Positions 22,431 through 32,886 are shown, counted from the first letter of the stretch. The stretch is 64,000 nt of DNA from Pristionchus mayeri (GCA_036245805.1 BTRK01000003.1:40193215-40257214), one strand, 5' to 3'. The notes: a model not told the origin generated them from the sequence alone. Numbers and translations are program-made.

Positions 22431-24419
22431 ATGACGATTCTTCCATGTTTTGCTAATCGTCCAGATCTTGAAAAATAAAATGACTCAGCTATAGAAAGAC
22501 TGCTCCTCTAGCCATCGTGGTGATTTTCAGAGAGAAGAGCCGATCAACGAGGGAGATCTGAATTGAAAATTACTTGAGGTTTTACTCGTTTTACGCTCTC
22601 TATCGTTTTGTTTGATAGAGAATATTGGTGTTATATATTTTAGAAAGCCAACCATAACATTCAAAATTTAACCGAAAGTGGAGAGAACAAGGAAATTTTG
22701 AGTTGCCACCATTCCTCGTAAGCTTTAGAAAATGAAAAAGAAGTGATGATCTCTGCATTGCGCTGTGGGCATAAATTTCTTTTCGTAATAGCCGATTCTA
22801 GACTTAGTGACTTAGTGATTTAGCTTGGACAGCCTACGATGGTTCGGTATAAATATCGATGAATTATTGTTGAGAGGCAATGAAAACAAATCTAGAAAGT
22901 TGCCCGGCGATTCTCCGCTTCGTAGTTCTGAGAAACGTCAACGTTGTTGTGTTCGAGAAAAGCGATAACGTGCAGAAAGAGATAGGAGAGGGGGAGTAAT
23001 TTGCGTCGCAACATTAATCCTATATTTTCCAATACGATCGTTAGGTAAAGTCTAGTGGGTTATCCATTGAAAGAAATTTTTGTGAATATTTTATTCCATC
23101 GACATAGTGCCACAGGATCATTGGTTTGAACGAGTTCGAGGTCTTATCAGTCGTAGCTGAGACGCGCAATCCACCAGCCGGATGATGCTCTAACTTGCAC
23201 GTAGTTCGAATCTAGAAGTGTTCCAATTCTAAATAATTCAGAATCATAATTTTTAAAAGAATCATAATTGCACCTCACAATCTTCTAGTTCGATTTTCTG
23301 AGATAAATTGTTTCACTTCTTTGGTGAATTTTTTTTTAAATGCATTCTCTGTAAGAACGGTACAGTCGACAAGAGGGGGTGGCTAAAGTGAGATGGGTAG
23401 TGCAATTAGGAGGACAGCGATAAGCACTTTATCGCGAACTCATCATCCCGTCAAGAAAGACTATTTAGAGGTTGTGGGGTGTTTGCCAAGTGAACTGAAT
23501 CGGAAAGACAAGATACGGTTATGATAACGTATATTTGAAGTAGTAGGAACGAGGTAACTTATGGAACTGGATGTGTTTTCCGCATTCACGAAACGGGTGA
23601 TTTATGTTTCACGAGTATCTGAAATTTTCTGAACCATCGTTCGCTGAAGTTATCCTCGTACTTCTCGAACGATTAAAGAAATACAATCCAGTGGTCATTG
23701 ACCTGATTCTGTGCACTTTCATGAATCACTCAAGTCAGCACCAGCGAATCTCGTGATTCGGTTCGGAGATGAACGATATCCCGACATTTATAGACTACGG
23801 TATAAAAAAGGATATTATGGATACGGTATGAAAATGGTGCTTAACGAAAGATACGGTTGCATGTAATAGATACAAAATTTATGAAAAAATAACAGTAAAT
23901 TCGCCGTTTCACAAGTCGTTCCACACCTTTATCATCGCGCAAAAACGTAATTCGCTTTAATTTTATTTTTATTCGTATACGCGTTCCGCTAATGTTTAGA
24001 AATGATCAAGATTTGTAGACAATCACCAACATCTTTATGGGGGTTCTCTATCGACAAACTGTGACAGAGACCCCCCCATAAAGAGTGAGGCAGCACATAA
24101 TTACATTTTTGGCACCAAGCAGAGGCTTATTGAATGCGAACGACCTAGTGCGAAATATCGTATATTTGAAACGCGAAAGATTGTGGCGACCAGAGAGCTT
24201 TTTTTAATTCCGGAAATTAATAAAACTTGTTGATATAAAATAGGAAATACAATAAAATAGGTACAAGAATTTCACCTCCCGACATGAAAACACCTTGTTA
24301 GGTTCTGGTTGCAAAAATTTGATTAAAAAGGGATTACTGATTTTATTAAAGATTAAAGATTAAAAAAAAGATCTTCGTTGTCGTTGTTCTTATTGAAAAG
24401 ACGAGTTCCATGAAAAATT
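22431..24419. other. Right-arm end and adjacent non-coding DNA with dispersed modules
   Basis: Up to 23361 this mirrors 8689-9700. Outside the arm a weak echo of the foldback terminus persists (aagaacgg then agggggtggc at 23353-23384), suggesting a deleted element copy. At 23090-23190 lies the module ending gaacgagttcgaggt..tatcagtc. Sequence at about 23480-23700 (ggaaagacaagatac, ttcacgagtatctgaaattttc) resembles 43150-43320 in the second large inverted repeat. No intact gene. Confidence 0.45.
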
Positions 24420-24640
24420 GGATCCAGTGGGATCGAGGTTTTATCAATTACTCTTGAAAAGCGTAATTCACTATGAAGTGACTGTGGATAATTCGACGTG
24501 GGTTTTCTCACAATATTAAAACAACTCTTTCGGTGCACGATTACTCTTCCACTCTTAGTTGGTCAACAGAGGAAGAATGCAGCTGCTGCAACAGATGCAG
24601 TACAGTGATCTATGACGCAGAAAAGAACGAGCACAAGGTG
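24420..24640 (+). pseudogene. Decayed gene-family fragment with Cys/Ala module
   Basis: Begins with the recurring gagg.tttatcaattactcttgaaa (frame IEVLSITLEKRNSL), contains stops, and then a module readable as STEEECSCCNRCSTVIY or, in the next frame, QRKNAAAATDAVQ. It ends at a donor-like cacaag|GTGAGC. Similar modules lie at 27225-27420, 45615-45790 and 46985-47070. Which frame was coding is unsettled. I do not recognise the family. Confidence 0.4.
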
Positions 24641-24908
24641 AGCGCTTACTTCCCTCTCTTATTGTCGCTCGATCCATCTCAGTAGAAGTTCTACTTGTTC
24701 AAATTGAAAATCTTTTTTTATAAAAAATTAACTGAATTAGGCCCATTTGGTCTCCGTGATATGTGAAAATATAAAAAAAATTGTGAAACCAGAAAGTCGT
24801 GTTTGACGGATAATCCAACTTCTCTCTAATCATGAAAAAAAATAAACAAAAACATTAAATCAAAAGAAAGCCAATATGGAGTTAAATTTAGTGGACTTCT
24901 AAATTGCT

Positions 24909-25100
24909 TTGTGGGAGTATCCACAGGAAGTGGTGGACGGGATCGTCGACTGCTCCATCGATCTCAATCAATGCGTGAGATTGGCAGTGAATGTGGAAGT
25001 GAGCAGGGACAGGCTGAGGGCAAGACAATGTACCTCGTGCGCCTCGAAAAAGAGAGCATGCGGAATTCCGTGTCCAGCACCTCAAAGATCTAATGTGTTG
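24909..25100 (+). pseudogene. F-box-like fragment
   Basis: The plus strand reads EYPQEVVDGIVDCSIDLNQC followed by VRLAVNVEVSRDRL, resembling the start of an F-box (LP.EVV..I....DL..C.RLA.V...W). A Cys-rich stretch CTSCASKKRACGIPC follows. F-box proteins tether substrates to ubiquitin ligases and are hugely expanded in nematodes. There is no start codon context, and the frame closes after about 80 codons, so this is an exon or a relic. Related pieces lie at 25300-25395 and 41577-41660. The F-box assignment is by eye and tentative. Confidence 0.35.
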
Positions 25101-25299
25101 CTTATATTTACGAGGAGTCCCGCCGTACATAATGGCCAAGCTTGGAATCTTGTGCAATGAATCAATCTTGAAACGAGAAAGATGGGGTTGGTACTGTTAC
25201 ACGGATTTTCCAGTTTTTCTCTAACCATTGCGAATTTCTCCTTCGACAATGCTGAATTTCGAAGTTGCTTGTGTGAATCAGAAAAAGGTAGATAGTTTC

Positions 25300-25395
25300 A
25301 GTAGTTTCAGAAGGAGGTTCAGGAAGGGATCGCAGGCTGCTCCATCGACCTAGAGCAATCTACAGGGAATGTACAGACGGATGAACGGATCTTAT
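25300..25395 (+). pseudogene. Second F-box-like fragment
   Basis: QKEVQEGIAGCSIDLEQSTG aligns with the fragment at 24909 (EVVDGIVDCSIDLNQC) at the nucleotide level too (gctgctccatcgaCct). It then diverges. It appears to be a tandem decayed copy about 390 bp downstream of the first. Confidence 0.35.
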
Positions 25396-25578
25396 TGATC
25401 TTCCTTACTGAAGAAAGGAGGTTAGAAAGGTCAAAAATCTAAGTGCACTCACGAATTCCATTTCTCGATGATGGTTTTTAATTATGTTTTCGTTAAGACT
25501 TTGTCTCTGCAATATTATTGAAGCAAAACAATTAAGGTTGAATCTATGCGTTCTGGAACACAAATTTAGTGGGGTGTT

Positions 25579-25670
25579 GGATATTTTGGGTTTCGGCCAA
25601 CTCTGGCTTCTTATCTGAATGAGTACTCATTCAGATAAGAAGCGAGAGTTGGCCGAACCCCAAAATATCC
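25579..25670. repeat. 92-bp near-perfect hairpin with no loop
   Basis: Two 46-base arms (ggatattttgggtttcggcc ... tgaatgagta / ctcattca ... ggccgaaccccaaaatatcc) meet at the palindrome gagtactc, with only two or three mismatches. There is no spacer. It may be the remnant of a very small foldback transposon, or a cruciform or hairpin RNA source. Confidence 0.9.
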
Positions 25671-28087
25671 AAGCGATCTCTCTATTGAGATGTTTGTTGG
25701 GTTTGTAGTCTACGATCCTCTCTACGTCATCATGTCGATCGACCATCTTTGAGTTCTCATGTTTCCGCACACTTTTAGGAAACTTTGCTGATAACGTCAT
25801 CATGATCATTTTCACATGCCCCCGAAGCAGTGATGTGACGCATATGGTAGCACCGCAATCAAGGAACTCATCGAATAATAAGTGGCTCTCTTTGATAAGT
25901 CATTTTTTTATTTATGATACATTGTGAATTATCGATTAATCAATATAGTGGATTATCGATTAATCGTGTACGGAATATTGCCGATTGATTGTCATTTGTT
26001 TTTGATAATACGGCGTGAGGAAATACCGAACTAAGCGGTTTCCTGCTATTATGACCCAACGATGAAACGCACAAGTTCCTGTCGAACGCTTTTTTCTGAT
26101 TCGAAATCGTATGCTCACTAACGGATGTTTAGATCTGACAAAGTTTGAAGAGAAACTGAGATACAGTCTCATTGAGAATTAGTGATAGTGGTTGATGCAG
26201 CTTACGGTACCACACTCAATTTGATCGAACTATCGGTCTGCATCGGTTGCGATTGTAACAGTTATGAGTTGTTTTGTTTTGATTCCAGAATCTACAAAAA
26301 AATAAACGAAATCATGTGACTGTAAGGTTATCAGCGTTAGCCATTCGCCGTGTCAGTTGCGCAAAAGGAGCTGCAGATGCAGCAGCAAGACATGAAAAGA
26401 CTGCTGCAGTCGGCTTATTCGTGAGGATGGAGAGCTGTATAAAGAGAGAGAGAAATGTGCCTGCCCCAAGTACGAGTTGGGAGCAAATTTGCAAACCATG
26501 AGGATCGGGGCTCCAAGTTGATGATGTATTCACTGCGACCTGGTTGTCCCTGATGCTTTCAGCGTTGCCCATCGAAAAATCAAAATAAATGTTCACACTA
26601 GTGATTGACAGTAGAACTCTCATCTAGTCGGAAGTATTCTGACTTCTCTTCTCCTGGTGACACTTCCATAAGAGGATAGATCGAGTCAGTGCGCGCCCGT
26701 CTGCACACGTGCATCTGCGGGGTTGAAGACCGGTTGAAGTGAGGTGGGTAGAGATATTGGGAGGAATACGGCCTATTTCGAACTGATCGGCATTGAGAGG
26801 GTACTCTTGCATTATTTTGGACGTCGTTTGAGATGTAAATTCTGTGTGGTACTCAGATATGGCCAGTAGTAAACTGTCTGATTGATTGACTTTCCTGTCC
26901 AATGCAGATGGCGATCGTCTCGGCGTGAGCGATGCAGCAGCCAACCTCGCTGCTGCACTCGGTCGCCTCTCCGTGTACGGGACTATCTGCCAGGCTCCGC
27001 CTAATGAAAAAATACGAAAATGGCATCATTATCATCATTTGCAGATGGCATGATCTCGCTATTTAGCCATGATCGGGAGTGCGCCTCCTTCAAAGAGTTC
27101 ATAAATAATGCGTCGCTCGTACTTGTAGGCCACTGAATAAATCAATGAGGAATGACTTGCACTAACCTTGTTGCTATATGTTTATTTTTCTGAATGCTAG
27201 GAATGAAACATTGACTCGAATGAAATCGAGATTCTATCAATTACACTTGAAACTCGCAAGCGGTTGTTAAATGATCGTGATTAATTCGACTTGGCTCGTT
27301 TGACAATAGTCAAACAATTGTACGCTTTCTGTGCACGATGTCTTCACCACTCTCATGATCGTCGAACAACAGTGGAAGGATGCAGCAACTGCGACCGATA
27401 CAGCAGAAAAACCGAGGATGCGCACCTGATAAGTGATGACTCGTTTTCCTCTGAATTTTGTGCAAACCTTCTCATCAGAGCTTATTCTTACTCCAGATTC
27501 TCGGAACTTGAATAAGCATCTTTGAGCATCTCTTATATTTTTGGATGATTCTCTTACCCATTGCAGATGTCGAAAGTATCAATCTGAGGAAGACACGCGA
27601 CAATCAGACTGCTGCACTAGCTCATAACGATGTCGGTAGATGAGTCTAAATACGGGGACTTTCGAAAACAACACGGGCGTGAGTGCGTCGTTGTCAAGGA
27701 AATTGGATAGGCAGCCGTCGCTCCCATTGTTTGCTCATTATTAAATGATTATGTGCGGTAAGTTATCTATTGAACGCCATTTTTGTAATTATTTTATGCC
27801 ATCTTCTTGCAATAAAAATTGGTTTCGAACGAATTCGAGTTACTATCAGTCAGATTTGAAACGCGTAATTCAACGGCCGAGAAATACTTTTCCTCCCGCA
27901 CGTTCATGTGTATTACGTTTTGGAGTGATTACAGAAAGTACTGGAATTACATTTGACAAAAAATGAAAAGATCCTGCTTAGATTCAATCGGGTGATTCTC
28001 TTGCTCATTTCTTGTGGCAATTTTGCTCAGGCGGCAGCGATGTCGATGCATTATACATACAGCTAGCTGCCAAAGAGGGAGGGAGCA
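25671..28087. other. Region of decayed gene-family modules, no intact gene
   Basis: Contains several recurring modules. An ..aIKEfI.. tail is at about 25850 (YGSTAIKELIE then stops), 27080 (RECASFKEFINNAS) and 27690 (ECVVVKEIG). Ala-rich modules are at 26355-26400 (AKGAADAAARHEKTAA) and 26928-26990 (VSDAAANLAAALGRLSVY). The EILSITLETR motif is at 27225, with EGCSNCDRYSRK at 27385. The tatcagtc module is at 27770-27885. The string gaggatcggggctccaa...gtattcactgcgac is at 26490-26545 and cagtgcgcgcccgtctg at 26685. Stops and shifts break every frame. Confidence 0.45.
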
Positions 28088-28576
28088 TTAAAGAAGGGGT
28101 AACACGAATGGATGCTAGGGAGTCCCACCACGAAAATATTGCGCTCGCAATGGGAAACTGTAACCAAATTACCCCAAGAACGAGGCGAAAATTATGCAGA
28201 GCAAGTGAAACATAAACGAACTAGCCACATCCCTGCGCTGTCAGTGAACTTTGCGTGTATGTAAATAGCCTCAGAGCTGTCTGTGAAATAAGGTTGGTCA
28301 AATCGGGTCGGGCCAGTCGAGGGCCCGACTCTCAAACTCGACTCGGGCTCAGCTCGAATCGAGCCTCAGTACTCGGGCCGCTCGAAAACGGTGCTAACCC
28401 GATCGGGCGGCCCGACCTCGAGAGTGAAGAGTCGAGCGGCTCGACTGGCCCGACTTGGCCCGTCTTGCTCGACTCGGCCCGACTCGGCCCGACTAGGCCT
28501 GATCTCTCGAGCGAAAGCATTAGGGCAATTCCGCATCGCTCTCAACATTGCAATTTGAGGTTCTCCTGGAAAGTAA

Positions 28577-28637
28577 CCGGTTGGTGAAATGGTTGTATAT
28601 TACAACTTCAGCAAAAAAATAGCTGGTTCAATTCCGC
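28577..28637 (+). other. tRNA-like segment, left side of hAT MITE B
   Basis: An A-box-like ggttggtgaaatggttgta is followed by the B box GGTTCAATTCC at 28625-28635. Stem pairing is poor, so it is a tRNA-derived relic. The matching position in copy A keeps only the B box. Confidence 0.45.
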
Positions 28638-28730
28638 TTGATTCGGTTGAGTTTTTGCTCAAGTGATTGAACTTTTTCTTCATTTGTCATCACTATAACC
28701 TACAAAATGAGCAAAAACGGAAAATTGATA

Positions 28731-28792
28731 GCGGAGTTGAACCGGGGTCTTTAGACTACAAGCTGCAAAACACAACCACTTCACCAATCGGC
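28731..28792 (-). other. tRNA-like segment, right side of hAT MITE B
   Basis: On the minus strand ttggtgaagtggttgtg is followed by gaccccGGTTCAACTCC (B box complement 28733-28743). The equivalent of 4627-4686, and inverted relative to 28577-28637. The T stem pairs for three of five bases. Confidence 0.5.
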
Positions 28793-29159
28793 TACTTCTT
28801 ACCTCACGTGTCTCAAAGGATAATGGTGAGCAAAACGCCGAAATGCTCCTATGAGATCGTGTTGGCTCGAGTCGGGCCGAATCGGGCCGAGTCGGGCCGA
28901 GTCGGGCTAGTCGGGCCAAGTCGGGCTAATCGAGCCGCTCAACTCTTCACTCTCGAGGTCGGGCCGCCCGATCGGGTTTCGAGCCAACTCGGGCTAAAAT
29001 GAGGGTTTTCCGAGCCGAGTACTCGAGTACCGGGTTGGCCCGATTTCACCAACCCTACTGTGAAACTTCGGATAAATTGATTCATTATCGTGCTGCCGGC
29101 TTCCATTACATACACATCGTTGCTAATTGAATTAATTTTTCGGGTTACTCCTTCTTTAA

Positions 29160-30538
29160 CAGAGAGAAGAACCTTCGAACATTTATGAAAGGATGGTGAA
29201 AAAGTTTATTGGGAGAATACCATTTCCGCTTCGTAGTCCGTGTATATTTATCAATAACGAGAATATCCAGCAAGAGTGACAGAAGCTGTTATTTTTCAAG
29301 TAAATTATTGTTGTTTTTAAAACAGCTTACCAACAGTCATCGAGTGCTCAACCGTGAAATTCGCCAGGTAATGATAGAATTGTGAACCTAGAAACTCGGT
29401 GTTGAAACAGTTGCACGAATTTGCCAGCTGAAAATTTAACCTATTGCGGAAAATACAATTAAAACTAAATGATGCAGAATTACGAAATTAGTCTCCACAA
29501 GTCTTGTTTTCACGACTAAGCTTGCTCATTGGATACTCATTGGATAATACTTTTAATTTTGGTTACTTACACATGCACCCGTCTGATACATTGACTGTTC
29601 AGTGATCCAATAATGTTTAAGACAATCATGAAACACCAACTAACCTTTCAGCAAATTTTCAAATTCTTTATTCACACTCCACTTCTGATTTGTGATCTCC
29701 CTTTCGTATTCCAGGCAATATGTCGAACTAGCGATAGGCATCCTACCTACCGTATCCATCATCATCTTAGACTGTTTTGAGTTTATCACTACTGCTTCTT
29801 GCATCCTCTCACTAAATTCTTCAACAAAAAAAACTTTAAAAAAAAGAAATTGTATTGGGGGTGTGCAACAGGGTCGTATTGAATCAACTCGCTCGCATAC
29901 ATTGAGTGCCATACATGGAACATCTGTTCACCTCCTTTATCCACACCAGATCTTCTGGTAAATCATCCAAGATGATGCGGAACTCCTTCGATGCTTGAAA
30001 TAATGAATCACCAACTACTATGGTAGTCTCGATGCCTATTTGCAACATCCAAATGCACTGAATGCAAATGCATTGAATTAGCCCAAAGTTAAAAAGTAGG
30101 ACATTTTTCTGTTAATTTGTTTTGTTATTTTTATTCTCGAATGTAATTAACCTGAACCGTGCCGTGGTAAATACATCTCGTTCGCGGAACATAAATCTGG
30201 ATAGTTTGCGAGGCTCCATATTGACAGTCACTATCACCACTGTACACTTCCAGTTATCGACCTCATTTTCGATTCATAATTAACTCCGCAACCGTACTAA
30301 TAGCGTCGTACTCATCGCGAAATCAACTCCATTAGTTCTTAATAGACTGCTTACCGTAATCTTGACGATCGCACGACCCAATTTATCAATTCAACTAGCC
30401 GCCGGCTCCGTAGAGACGAATGAGCAGACGGGCGGGTGTACACTCAATCACGCATCATGTCGAATTGTCACCAAGGAAAGACAAATGAAAATACTTTCTG
30501 CCTAAGCTCAAAACCCAGATGTCGATGGCTAGAATCTA
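29160..30538. other. No gene recognised
   Basis: AT-rich. The longest overlapping ORFs (29640-29961, both strands, about 90 codons) show no motif I can name. No repeats beyond short low-complexity runs were noticed. Confidence 0.4.
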
Positions 30539-30625
30539 CAGTAGCGCCAGAAAGTTTGTAGCCGATTTGTAATTTTGACATCACTTTCGCTACAGTTGAT
30601 TTAGCAAGTTAGATGTTGGGGAGCT

Positions 30626-30916
30626 ATGTACCAAATCCATCGAGGAATACGAAGCGTCATCACTTGCATCATCACTGATTTCGTAGTGATGACGCAATCG
30701 AACAACACTTTTTCAAACATCCATTATTCTTACATAGATTTTTTCCTGCTGGCCAAACTTTCTGAGGTTGGAGTCATGACTCTGGCCTACCAAGAAAAAA
30801 ATTTTGAGGTTGCTGCGCGGTCGCACATTTGTTGCAGCCATGCTGCAAAAACAGGGTCCGAAATTGAGATCTCGGCTCCTAGTCTAGCTGGAGACTCGTT
30901 CAAAGCGTCAAAATGA
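30626..30916 (+). CDS. Small ORF of palindromic element family R (R1 left arm)
   Basis: About 96 codons: MYQIHRGIRS at the start, then MTQSNNTFSN, a hydrophobic YIDFFLLAKL, VAARSHICCSHAAKTGS, and the C-terminus DSFKASK. The same layout recurs in three other arms (31474-31785 minus, 62215-62487 plus, 63123-63395 minus), each reading toward the palindrome centre. No known domain is recognised. Frame 1 opens with TTG or ATG alternatives, so the start is uncertain. It may be a real element-encoded peptide or a chance frame kept by arm homogenisation. Confidence 0.35.
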   Translation: MYQIHRGIRSVITCIITDFVVMTQSNNTFSNIHYSYIDFFLLAKLSEVGVMTLAYQEKNFEVAARSHICCSHAAKTGSEIEISAPSLAGDSFKASK

Positions 30917-31473
30917 TCGCCATCATGAGTGCAGATGATTCTGCTAAGATGCAAACAATATCTCGAAATTTGCCCTCAGGGCACGAAAAAATCACTTTTT
31001 TGGATGACCATTTTTTGGGCATTCATAACTATGTGGGAAATGTAGGTAAACATCTGGTTTTTGCGTAGGAATGTTCAAAATGTATTGAAGATCTCATTCC
31101 CAACTTTTTAGAGAGATTGGATATCTTTCCTGCCCGCGGCGTGCGTTTTTCCTAGGTATTGGGGTCGGGAAACGCCTTGTTTACGCACTCTCGTCGTCTG
31201 CACTCTCCCATAGGGGTAAACAAGATGTTTCCCGGCCCTAGTATCCCGCCGGAAAACGATCGCCGCGGGCAGGAAAGATATTCAATCGCTCTAAAAAGTT
31301 GTGCATCAGTCCTTCAATACATTTTGAACATTCCTATGCAAAAAATCGATTTTTAGCTAACTTTCCCATAAAGTTATGAATGTCCAAATAAAGGTCATCC
31401 AAAAATGTGATTTTTTCGTGCCCTGATCGCAATTTTCGAGATATTGTTTGCATATTAGCAGAATCATCTGCAC

Positions 31474-31785
31474 TCATGATGGTGATCTTTTTGACGCTTT
31501 GAACAAGTCTCTAGCTATTCTAGGAGTCGATATATCAATTTCGGACCCTGTTTTTGCAGCACGGCTGCAGCAAATGTGCAACCGCGCAGCACTTTGAAAA
31601 AAATATTCTAGGTAGGCCTCAGTCATGACTCCAACCTCAGAAAGATTGGCGAGCAGGAAAAAATCTATGTAATAATAATGGATGTTTGAAAAAGTGTTGT
31701 TCGATTGCGTCATCACTACGCAATCAGTGATGGTGCAAGTGATGACGCAATATACGCTTCGTATTCCTCGATGGATTTGGTACAT
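31474..31785 (-). CDS. Small ORF of element family R (R1 right arm)
   Basis: The inverted partner of 30626-30916, about 103 codons. It keeps MYQIHRGIRS, MTQSNNTFSN, YIDFFLLANL and HICCSRAAKTGS, but has a short insertion near the N-terminus and reads past the FKASK stop by four residues. The differences show that the two arms have diverged while the frame stayed open. Confidence 0.35.
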   Translation of the reverse strand: MYQIHRGIRSVYCVITCTITDCVVMTQSNNTFSNIHYYYIDFFLLANLSEVGVMTEAYLEYFFQSAARLHICCSRAAKTGSEIDISTPRIARDLFKASKRSPS

Positions 31786-31874
31786 AGCTCCCTAACATCT
31801 AACTTACTAAATCAACTGTAGCGAAAGTGATGTCAAAATTACAAATCGTCTACAAACTTTCTGGCGCTACTATA

Positions 31875-32452
31875 GATTCACTATTTATTATGTTTTTTCA
31901 ACCGAAACGTGGAATGGAATCGAACACGGCAAAGTAATGGTGAATACACCGCATTCACGGGGCACAGATCTGCATGGTTTGCGAAGCGGAAGACTGTACG
32001 CTACAATTTTTGACAAATTATGTTAATTTCTGAGGCTAATTAAAAGGTGCAGTTGCAAATATAATGATCGATTTTCTATGTAGGATAACATACTCTGCTG
32101 ACAGTATGTGGGACATTTTATGAGAGTGAAACCATCATAAATATCGCTCCATCCACACAAAGCTACAACAGTTTTCGTCGACTTTTTTTTGCTGATTGAT
32201 CGTGCAGTGCAAAGGTGGAAGGAGCACTTCCCTGGGTCTCTTAATATTTTCGAGAACACTCTTGGGGTCGCCAGACACGCGGGCATACATTCAGTGTAAG
32301 TGGAAATTATTGAAATGTTCTCGAACTTATCCAGAGATAAATCGACTTCGTTTCGTTTCGAGTGCGAATCTGATCATGGAAATATTCATTAAATTAATTA
32401 ATTAAGTTCATGTATACCTCACTAACTGATGATGGTTTGATAGCTTTAAGAC
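31875..32452. other. No gene recognised
   Basis: Includes short ORFs only. The string accgaaacgtggaatggaatcg and gcattcacgg echo the dispersed family at 23570-23600 and 43270. Nothing else is supported. Confidence 0.4.
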
Positions 32453-32813
32453 CGGGTAATTCGGGGGTCGGACAAAACCGCAACGGATTGCTGTTCGCTG
32501 GAGATTTGATCTAGCAGCTTGGGAGTTGTTACATTGTTATCAGTGTACCATCTACTACATCAACCCTGCTGAGATCCTCTAACTAGGCGATCTCGAGTTT
32601 TACTCCCTATCACCGTATATGGGTTCATGGTACAAAATTACGAATTTGAGTGGAAAATCATAGTTACATAAACACCAAATGCTCTACTCAATCGATATCC
32701 ATGTAAGAGGGACAGAGTTGTTATTAGAGTGCTGGAATATTGTTTGGTTAGGGCATTCGGCGCTTATCTAATCACGATCTTCCGCGGTTTTGTCCGCCCC
32801 CCGGTAATTACAT
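32453..32813. mobile_element. 360-bp foldback MITE
   Basis: The ends gtaattcgggggtcggacaa and ttgtccgccccccggtaatt are inverted repeats of about 30 bp (ggacaaaaccgc shared). The middle contains ttcatggtacaaaattacg and aatttgagtggaaaatcat, related to the MITE at 1-176, so two small families may be nested here. Confidence 0.65.
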
Positions 32814-32886
32814 TGATTATCTCGCCTTTCCTTCCCGCACTCTTAGAGAAAACAAAACAAAAGTTGGATAACGCAACATTCACCTA

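Larger units (their letters stand above)
8689..23361. repeat. Giant inverted repeat: arms 8689-13106 and 14662-23361
   Basis: The left arm reads as the reverse complement of the right arm with only occasional mismatches, for example one base in the endonuclease region at about 10099 versus 21946. The collinear arm length is about 4.4 kb once two differences are allowed for. The left arm lacks a block matching about 18893-20556, and the right arm carries a 2.5-kb LINE insertion plus its 107-bp duplication (15844-18474). A 1.55-kb unique spacer (13107-14661) separates the arms. The near-identity suggests a recent inverted duplication or gene conversion; an assembly artefact joining two copies cannot be excluded from sequence alone. 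Confidence 0.93.
28289..29057. mobile_element. hAT-type foldback MITE B with GGGCC/TCGAG arms
   Basis: A 769-bp relative of 4261-4946. Ends are TAaGGTTGGTCAAATCGGG and CCCGATTTCACCAACCCTA, and the 8-bp duplication CTGTGAAA is at 28281-28288 and 29058-29065. Arm repeats here are mostly gggcc-type (tcgggccgag) rather than the TCGAG of copy A, so the tandem units drift together within an element. Two tRNA-like segments sit in opposite orientation on either side of the centre. Confidence 0.93.
28088..29159. mobile_element. TTAA-flanked MITE, family Q (copy 2), split by a hAT MITE
   Basis: Left part 28088-28288 and right part 29058-29159 together reconstruct a roughly 295-bp relative of 19449-19742, with ends TTAAAGAAGGGGTAACACG and CGGGTTACTCCTTCTTTAA. 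It is interrupted at cagagctgt|ctgtgaaa by the element at 28289-29057. Confidence 0.92.
30539..31872. mobile_element. 1.33-kb palindromic element R1 (Tc1/mariner-type ends)
   Basis: The whole element folds on itself. The ends CAGTAGCGCCAGAAAGTTTG and its complement are flanked by TA (30537-30538, 31873-31874), and the arms continue to a centre near 31205 with only scattered differences. The TA target and CAGT-type end suggest mobilisation by a Tc1/mariner transposase. Each arm carries one small ORF pointing to the centre. Its interior is related to the element at 62150-63481. Confidence 0.88.

Noticed and set aside
23350..28000. CRISPR-like array from recurring modules
   Set aside because: Copies are irregularly spaced, diverged and in both orientations; the host is eukaryotic.
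28577..28792. Functional tRNA genes
   Set aside because: A and B boxes are present but acceptor and anticodon stems do not pair; kept only as tRNA-like relics.
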